DNA of 49,533 nt, taken from Sphingomonas sp. Leaf22 (GTDB lineage Bacteria; Pseudomonadota; Alphaproteobacteria; Sphingomonadales; Sphingomonadaceae). The position numbers and the translations under genes are program-made. The notes beneath the pieces were generated by a model. It was not told where the DNA came from and searched no databases. It worked only from the letters and a program-made list of their open reading frames with translations. The stretch lies in NCBI RefSeq assembly GCF_001421715.1, contig NZ_LMKP01000018.1:738-50270 (forward strand). The letters run 5' to 3'. The stretch's first letter is position 1. Each line of letters begins with the position of its first letter. Positions 45,101 to 49,533 of the stretch are shown piece after piece.

Positions 45101-46888
45101 CGTCACCGCCGTCGATCCCGCCGGGGCCTTCAGCGCAATGGTGTTGGGCAGCCCGGTGTCGGTGTTGACGCCGCCCAGTGCGATCATTGTGCCGACCGGT
45201 TCGCCGACCAGCGTGAAGCGGCCCTGTGCGTCGGTGACGGCGACCACTTCGCCTTCGTCATATGCGCCGTTGCCGTTCGCGTCGAAGAAAATGCGCGCAC
45301 CGGCGACATAGCCGTCGATGACCACGCCCTGCGTGACCTGCGCCACGGTCAGGTTCAGCGTGTCGGTGTCGGTCGCCTGACCGTCGCTGGTGACCATGGT
45401 CAGAGTTTCCGCGCCGACATAGCCCGAAGCGCTGGTATAGCCGACCGTGGCAAGCGTCGCGTTGACCTGTGCCAGCGTGCCGGTCAGCACCAGTGCGCCG
45501 GTGCCGGCACCGCTGATCGTGGCGCCGCCGGCGACGGTGCCGGCGACCAGCACACCGTGCGCAACGCTCAGCGTGGTGGTGAAGCTGGTATTGCCGCCAT
45601 CGACATCGGCGATCGACAGGCCGTTGATCGCGACGGCGCTACCCTGCGCCACCGGTGCGACGCTGGCGGGCAGCGCGTTGACCGGAGCGTCGTTCACGGG
45701 GGTGACGGTGCCGTTGACGGTTGCGGTGGCCGTGCCGCCCTTCCCGTCCGACACGGTATAGGTGAAGCTCGGGCTGCCGTTGAAATTGGCCGTCGGGGTG
45801 AAGAGCAGACCGCCGGCAGCATTCAGGCTGACGACGCCACCGGTGATCGTGACCGGGGCGGCCGCGGTGATGGCGGTGCCGTTGATCTGCGTGACCGTAA
45901 GCGTGTCGCCATCCACATCGCGGTCGTTGGCAAGCACCGTGATGGTGACGGCGGTGTCTTCGGCGGTGGTGAAGCTGTCGTTGGTCGCAACCGGTGCATC
46001 GTTCACGGCGGTGACGGTACCGGTGACGGTTGCGGTGGCCGTGCCGCCCTGCCCGTCCGATACGGTGTAGGTGAAGGTCGGGCTGCCGTTGAAATTGGCG
46101 GCGGGCGTGAAGGTCAGCCGGCCATCGCCATTCAGGCTGACGACGCCGCCGGTGATCGTGACCGGGGCGGTCGTGGTGATCGCGGTGCCGTTGATCTGCG
46201 TGACGCTCAGCGTGCCGCCATCGCGGTCGCTGTCGTTGGTCCGCACGTCGAAGGTGACGGCGGTGTCCTCGGCTGTGGTGAAGCTGTCTGCGCTCGCGCT
46301 CGGCACGACGTTGGGCGCGGGACCGTCCTTGTCGCCGCCGCCACTGCCGGCCAGCGCGACACCGCCGCCGACCACCGCCAGCCCGGCCAGCAGCCATAGC
46401 GGCGAAAAGCCGCCGTCGAGCGCCGAGTCATGATGCGTGTCAGCGCTGGCGCGCTCGGCATGGGCGACGTCGCCATGCGCGTCGCCGGCGGCGGCGATCT
46501 TCGCCTCGCCCTTGGCTGCGACCTTGATCTTTTCGCGGAACGCGGTTTCAAGGCGACGGATCGCCGCCGAGGCATCGACGTCCAGAAGCTGGATGAATTC
46601 GCTGTCGAGCCCAAGCGAGGCCAGTGCCTCGGCATCGAGCAGTTGCTTGAGTTCGTCGATCGACAGGGTGCGGATCGCTTCCGGATCGATCGCGGCGATC
46701 GCCTCGGGCAGCGCGTCGGTGGGCACGGGACCGGTATCGCCGGCACCGGTATCGGCCGGGAGCGTCTCGGCATGCGCTGACTGGGTTTCGATCATGACGG
46801 CAGCGAGCAGACCGACCGCCAGCTCGACCATGTTGCCCTTAAGCTTCAAAAATCGCCGACGCGGCAACCGGATAGCCGAAGACTTCAC
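42104..46888 (-). CDS. Giant cadherin-like repeat protein, probable type I secretion substrate
   Basis: 1594 residues from a GTG with GGGGAA 6 bases upstream. A basic N-terminus and hydrophobic stretch (ELAVGLLAAVMIETQSAHA) lead to an acidic helical region, and a second hydrophobic stretch with glycine run (PLWLLAGLAVVGGGVALAG) ends near residue 190; this resembles the prefix of large BapA-type adhesins. Two cadherin/VCBS-like domains (about 196-400, AEDTAVTFDVRTNDSDRDGG) follow, then a Ca-loop domain (FFDANGNGAYDEGE, about 530), a third cadherin-like domain near 750, and three repeats of 180-183 residues centred on EGTHLNTTLKSLQALHVDA (about 903, 1083, 1266). There are no RTX nonapeptides. 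The C-terminal 200 residues are acidic with DDGQNGP motifs. Confidence 0.85.
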   Translation of the reverse strand: MKSSAIRLPRRRFLKLKGNMVELAVGLLAAVMIETQSAHAETLPADTGAGDTGPVPTDALPEAIAAIDPEAIRTLSIDELKQLLDAEALASLGLDSEFIQLLDVDASAAIRRLETAFREKIKVAAKGEAKIAAAGDAHGDVAHAERASADTHHDSALDGGFSPLWLLAGLAVVGGGVALAGSGGGDKDGPAPNVVPSASADSFTTAEDTAVTFDVRTNDSDRDGGTLSVTQINGTAITTTAPVTITGGVVSLNGDGRLTFTPAANFNGSPTFTYTVSDGQGGTATATVTGTVTAVNDAPVATNDSFTTAEDTAVTITVLANDRDVDGDTLTVTQINGTAITAAAPVTITGGVVSLNAAGGLLFTPTANFNGSPSFTYTVSDGKGGTATATVNGTVTPVNDAPVNALPASVAPVAQGSAVAINGLSIADVDGGNTSFTTTLSVAHGVLVAGTVAGGATISGAGTGALVLTGTLAQVNATLATVGYTSASGYVGAETLTMVTSDGQATDTDTLNLTVAQVTQGVVIDGYVAGARIFFDANGNGAYDEGEVVAVTDAQGRFTLVGEPVGTMIALGGVNTDTGLPNTIALKAPAGSTAVTPLTTLVAELTQTGVDVATAQAQIARAFGLPEGVDLGSFDFLAPTADPAIGFAIQKVATQIATVMIQAQAAGVSATAVSAQIAQLAKTGAVDLGNPRQLANVLVAAGTDAGVAAATAQRAAAINQAVASATSPDALVDTVRDLNQPDANLPPVTLADAAKFGLGMSVQIGVLANDTDPNGGPLSVVAVEGRAIAIGQSVDVTNGTVTLGENGTLTFTPATDFFGSQSFSYTVADSAGATAIGTATASLDVPLLMVSAEQLDFAITRAADLAAAGVETIVVDTATIDDAQANTLVTAGIDFAEAGDVTLQVEGTHLNTTLKSLQALHVDAIAVGAGVTALSLEAGGSLDSLSVGSLPQFDVAQSDAALDVTLNVDPGTLGVGVDLTQLAAGLRDSGIDHLGVAGNGALALDLGQAQALAGAGLDFATTADITLDVDAGQLAGIASDPALLAQLHVDHLDVAGAATITEAQAAGLIGAGVDFVEGDDVTLAVEGTHMSTTLKGLQGLHVDAVAVGAGVTVLSLEAGGALDGITTGDLPSFVIDQSDAALDVTLTVDAGMLGRDFDMFALAPALADAGIDHIGVAGSGTLGLSLQQAWGVSVNGMDFTPAADVVVHLGATELAAVTAPGEAALLGQINVDTLDVIEDQAVISDDQAANLVAAGLHFADGDDITVAAEGTQMSTTLRGLHDLKVDVVAGTIGGKLVIDAGDLTGISADDLPQFDVAQSDDLLDVTLRVDASQLSAIVELAQGLADAGIDHIVTNQDIALLDPDQLAVLDQITDLFGIDFTYEPFDPVAQRFLDPEEARVEAELIQEMRSGFEGADDDGTGGVYRITDGAHHALAESGLLRAYTADTLVIDGTGSSDKLLATLKDIGDMGVDEVRLDDGQNGPVYVDLGLDGLDGDSGMAEIRALLRSLGDGQNGPDPIFQGSDKVALVMDADAAHALAQVEGGVEQLKAIGITEIDVLTDADDMTPPAFGDVGIEVKLIGQDDELYRQLHHDR
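42990..44360 (-). repeat. Three in-frame ~545-bp repeats within the giant gene
   Basis: The anchor EGTH(L/M)(N/S)TTL is encoded near 44180, 43640 and 43090, giving periods of about 540 and 549 bp (180 and 183 residues). Each repeat contains LHVDA(I/V)AVGAGVT, SLEAGG, a DLPQF(D/V)-type segment, QSDAALDVTL and GIDH(L/I)GVAG. Repeat three is most diverged. The units are protein repeats, not recent DNA duplications. Confidence 0.75.
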
Positions 46889-47548
46889 TTGATATTCCCC
46901 TTCTACGCCCGCTCCGGCCGGTCGCGGCGCATATAGGATCACCCCTGCAGGGGCGGCGCCGGCTCGACCGGATCGGCGCGCGTGCGACGATCGCGATACG
47001 AATGTCCGAAACTGGAACCACCGCTGCGACCGTGGCCGCCCCGATGCCTGCTCCGGACGGGGCCGTTTTCGCGGGGAAAGATTAAGGTCGGGTCAAAAAT
47101 GCGGCGACGCTCAAACAAATTTTGCGTTGAGGTCTACTCAATGTGCATCAATGTCACTGGAAAATAGGTGTCTCGACCTGAACGATTTCAACCTTGGACA
47201 AAGCTCATCAGCACTTTAGGGGGGCGTTCGCAACGATAGTAACAGCAACGACAGCGGTCATGGCAGTTGCAAAATAGGCAAAATGTCAAACTAGCCTGTT
47301 CCAGTTGTAATGACAGTAAACCCCGGTGCGTAGTTACTGCCGGATACGGCAATGAATAATGATGTATATCTCACATACCTACCATAAGGAATGACAAGAT
47401 CATATTTTGGCACGAAGCAGTCAGCTAGGTGTAGTGGAAAGCGATATGCTGATCGGTTTTAAGACGATAACGTGATTAGTTCTCCGCCTAGATGTTTAAT
47501 CCTACTGTTTAATGATGCAATCCTTTTTTTGGAATGGAAGGAAGTCGT
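46889..47548. promoter_or_regulatory. Long non-coding region upstream of the giant gene
   Basis: About 660 bp without a convincing gene. The first 200 bp next to the giant gene are GC-rich; 47090-47500 are AT-rich and include short A/T runs. The promoter of the giant gene should lie within the first 250 bp, and the rest may be the left flank of the IS481-family relic. Short ORFs here have no recognisable family. A region this long and AT-rich would suit regulatory control of a surface adhesin, but I see no specific operator. Confidence 0.45.
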
Positions 47549-47911
47549 ATGGGACAGGTACGTCACGGGAGCGCCACGACCACGCACGCCGTCCGAGCAA
47601 CAATACAGCTTTGTCGTAAGCTTCGCTTGCGAGGCGGAGCCCTTGAACTGGGGATTAACCCGTAGACGGTGGCGAAATAGCGGAAGCGGGCAACAACCGA
47701 AGATTTGAAGACCGGGCCGAAGGCCTCTCATTCCACCATCCTAACCGAAGCCGAGGAGGCGATGATTGTGGCGTTCCGGCGGCAAACACTGCTGCCGCTC
47801 GACGACCGCCTTTACGCGTTGCAGCCATCGATACAACACCTCACACCGTCAGCGCTACACCGCTGCCTACAGCGGTACGGCATATCCTGTCTGCCGGACA
47901 TCGAGGGCGAC
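47549..47911 (+). pseudogene. IS481-family transposase, N-terminal fragment with in-frame stops
   Basis: From the ATG at 47549 the frame reads MGQVRHGSATTTHAVRATIQ, then ELGINP, a TAG, TVAK, a TAG, RKRATTEDLKTGPKASHSTI and onward to TLLPLDDRLYALQPSIQHLT, HRCLQRYGISCLPDIEGD. This is the start of the IS481-type helix-turn-helix region (ELGINPKTVAKWRKR expected). The two stops replace K and W codons, and the stretch before ELGINP reads as KASLA in another frame, so compensating indels are present. The sequence breaks off after EGD at the border of the IS3-family element. Confidence 0.85.
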
Positions 47912-49108
47912 TGAAGTGCTCCCCGGAAATCATGCCATAGGTAAGTTAGCTCGTCATATGGAGACGAGCGATGCGGCGAGGCCGTTTTACCGAGGATCAG
48001 ATCATAGGCGTGCTGCGTGAGCACGAGGCTGGCGTAAAGACCGCCGAGCTGTGCCGGAAGCACGGCATCAGCGATGCGACGTTCTACAACTGGAAGTCGA
48101 AATACGGCGGGATGACCGTGTCGGAAGCGGCACGGTTGCGGACGCTGGAGGACGAGAACCGGCGGCTGAAGAAGCTGCTGGCGGAGTCGATGCTGGACGT
48201 GTCGGCGCTGAAGGATCTGCTGGGAAAAAACTGACCCGGCCTGCGGATCGCTACGCTGCGGTGGAGAAGCTGATGACCGACCACGGCTTCTCCGAGCGTC
48301 GCGCCTGCAGACTGATCGGGGTCAACCGGTCGGCATGGCAATATGAGCCGCTTCGCGGGAAGGACGATACTGTCCGCGAGCGGATGCGCGAGCTCGCCAA
48401 CGAGCGTCGCCGGTTCGGCTATCGCCGGTTGGCAATCCTGCTCAGGCGTGAAGGCAAGGGCATGAACCTGAAGAAGGTGTACCGGCTGTATCGCGAAGAG
48501 CGGCTGACGGTGCGCAAGCGTGGCGGCCGGAAACGGGCGCTAGGCACGCGGGCGCCGATGGCGATCCCGCAGGAACCCAACCAGCGCTGGTCGCTAGACT
48601 TCGTGTCGGATGCATTGGCCTGCGGCCGGCGGTTCCACGTCCTCAACGTCATCGACGATTACAGCCGGGAGTGCCTGGCGTGCATCGTCGACACCTCATT
48701 ATCAGGTCGGCGTGTCGTCCGCGAACTCGCCGCCATCGCCGAGCGTCGCGGGCTGCCGTGCATGGTGGTCAGCGACAATGGCACCGAGCTGACCAGTCAT
48801 GCCGTGCTCGCCTGGTGCCAGGACACCGGCGTCGAGTGGCATTACATTGCGCCCGGCAAGCCGCAGCAGAACGGCTTCGTGGAATCGTTCAATGGTCGCT
48901 TGCGCGACGAGTGTCTGAACGAGCACCTGTTCCCCTCGCTGGCTGCGGCGAGACGGATCATTGAGGCATGGCGGACCGACTACAACACCGTGCGTCCGCA
49001 CAGCAGCCTTGGCGGCATGGCACCCGCCGAGTTTACCAACCGCCCACGCCACGGGCATGAGGACACCAAAGCTAACTTATCAGCGGCCTGAAAATGGGGA
49101 GCACGTCA
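47912..49108 (+). mobile_element. IS3-family insertion sequence, IS407-like
   Basis: About 1197 bp. The left end TGAAGTGCTCCCC and the reverse complement of the right end, TGACGTGCTCCCC, match at 12 of 13 positions, and both are followed 14-25 bases later by TAAGTTAGCT. It encodes overlapping orfA and orfB in -1 register. The flanking 4-mers (CGAC on the left, GCGG on the right) do not match, so no target duplication is seen. The left side abuts a broken IS481-type gene and the right side a broken IS5-type gene, so this copy probably sits at a recombination junction. Confidence 0.82.
47971..49091 (+). CDS. IS3-family transposase OrfAB with programmed -1 frameshift
   Basis: OrfA (47971-48234, 87 residues) has the helix-turn-helix [36 protein letters not shown] and a leucine-zipper region. 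OrfB, in the -1 frame and ending at 49091, is an rve integrase: [20 protein letters not shown] with the first Asp, [20 protein letters not shown] with the second, and [20 protein letters not shown] with the Glu. The slippery A-AAA-AAC at 48225-48231 lies directly before the orfA stop. The product is the fused transposase, and all DDE residues are present. Confidence 0.9.
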
Positions 49109-49428
49109 GCGGCACCGGCACTTCTCGAACGCGCCGGGCGCATGCGCTACCTGCTCGGCGACAAAGGCTACGATGCCGACAGGCTACGGCGCTCGCTGCG
49201 CGATGGAGGCGCTGTTCCGGTCATCCCGGGCCGACGCAACCGCAAGCGCGCCATCCGCTACGACAAGGACCGCTATCGCGGTCGCCACCTCATCGAAAAC
49301 GCCTTCTGCCGTCTCAAGGACTTCCGCCGCGTCGCCACCCGCTACGACAAGCTGGCAGCCAACTTCCTCTCAGGCGTCGCGCTTGCAACCGCCATCGCGT
49401 TCTGGCTCAGAATGAGGCTGAACCCTAG
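49109..49428 (+). pseudogene. 5'-truncated IS5-family transposase
   Basis: From the right end of the IS3-family element the frame continues as AAPALLERAGRMRYLLGDKG, YDADRLRRSLRDGGAVPVIP, IENAFCRLKDFRRVATRYDK and ends FLSGVALATAIAFWL before extending a few codons past the usual end. It has the second Asp (LLGDKGYDAD) and Glu (IENAFCRLKDFRR) but lacks the N-terminal half with the first Asp. It is related to, but clearly different from, the IS5-type copies at the left end of the window. The DNA GGCTGAACCCTAG near 49416-49428 is a likely terminal repeat. Confidence 0.8.
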
Positions 49429-49532
49429 TATAGATCGATACCGTTGATGATGGCACCGCTCATCAGGTTATAATGTTCCTGGCTCAGGCTGACCTCGGTG
49501 ACGAATGCCGCCGGGGCAAAGCCCTTGTTCAG
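49425..49532 (-). CDS. C-terminal end of a gene that leaves the window
   Basis: On the minus strand the frame from 49532 reads LNKGFAPAAFVTEVSLSQ, then EHYNLMSGAIINGIDLY and a stop TAG at 49427-49425. The codon use is that of a real gene. I do not recognise the family. The TAG overlaps the CTAG at the end of the IS5-type relic, so the insertion may have supplied or replaced the native stop codon. Confidence 0.5.
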   Translation of the reverse strand: MNKGFAPAAFVTEVSLSQEHYNLMSGAIINGIDLY

Positions 49533-49533
49533 C

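Noticed and set aside
44126..46399. 757-residue open frame on the plus strand opposite the giant repeat gene
   Set aside because: It mirrors repetitive codons of the real gene (Gly/Arg/Asp-rich) and has no recognisable domain or ribosome-binding site.
42104..46888. RTX toxin or haemolysin identity for the giant protein
   Set aside because: No GGXGXDXXX nonapeptide tracts are present; cadherin-like domains and a different repeat are.
1..49533. Simple composite transposon bounded by identical IS copies
   Set aside because: The IS5-type elements at the two ends are different members of the family, and the right one is truncated, so no matched pair exists in the window.

Overview
The window looks like an exopolysaccharide and surface-glycan island of a high-GC alphaproteobacterium, most likely a sphingomonad. 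This is an inference from gene content. It combines a Wzx/Wzy-type polysaccharide locus, an rmlCBDA block and a PrtD/HlyD/TolC-type secretion system, which resembles the way sphingan loci keep dTDP-rhamnose genes beside an atrB/atrD-type transporter. The set is not a textbook gellan or welan cluster, so I do not name the polymer.

Layout. Positions 1-1697 are insertion-sequence debris: the end of one IS5-family copy, about 700 bp of relic DNA, and a complete IS5-family element. From 7306 down to 1740 (minus strand) runs an assembly operon: a membrane polymerase/ligase, a Wza-type export lipoprotein, a fused Wzc-type co-polymerase/tyrosine kinase and a TPR-like membrane protein. From 7553 to 18774 (plus strand) runs the repeat-unit operon: an initiating sugar-phosphate transferase, a second polymerase-like protein, two GT4 glycosyltransferases, a Tat-exported beta-helix protein, a Wzx flippase, two hexapeptide acetyltransferases, a GT2 enzyme and a probable dTDP-L-rhamnose 4-epimerase. 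Then come rmlC-B-D-A (18846-22264), three more glycosyltransferases and a CatB-type acetyltransferase (22360-27922). By eye the DNA before about 18.8 kb is lower in GC than the DNA after it, which suggests an exchangeable polymer cassette joined to an older core.

The second half, 27962-46888, looks like a secretion-plus-glycosylation module. One tightly packed minus-strand gene run carries, in order, a type I secretion ABC transporter, its membrane-fusion protein, a TolC-type outer-membrane protein with a proline-rich extension, a TPR/GT41-like (SPINDLY-type) protein and a 1217-residue WbsX-GT4-GT2 enzyme. Just upstream, on the same strand, lies a 1594-residue protein with cadherin-like domains and three copies of a roughly 180-residue repeat. 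It has no RTX nonapeptides and is the obvious candidate substrate. A 316-residue protein made of two 'GW' modules, also found at the N-terminus of an 829-residue glycosyltransferase, and three further glycan-type genes complete the region. The hypothesis I find most interesting is that this transporter exports a large adhesin-like protein that is glycosylated by the co-transcribed enzymes.

The right end (47.5-49.5 kb) is a nest of IS relics: a broken IS481-family transposase, an IS3-family element of IS407 type, and the tail of an IS5-family transposase abutting the end of a gene that runs out of the window. No tRNA, rRNA or CRISPR array was seen. Starts were adjusted by ribosome-binding site and overlap where noted; all family calls are from motif recognition, without database searches.
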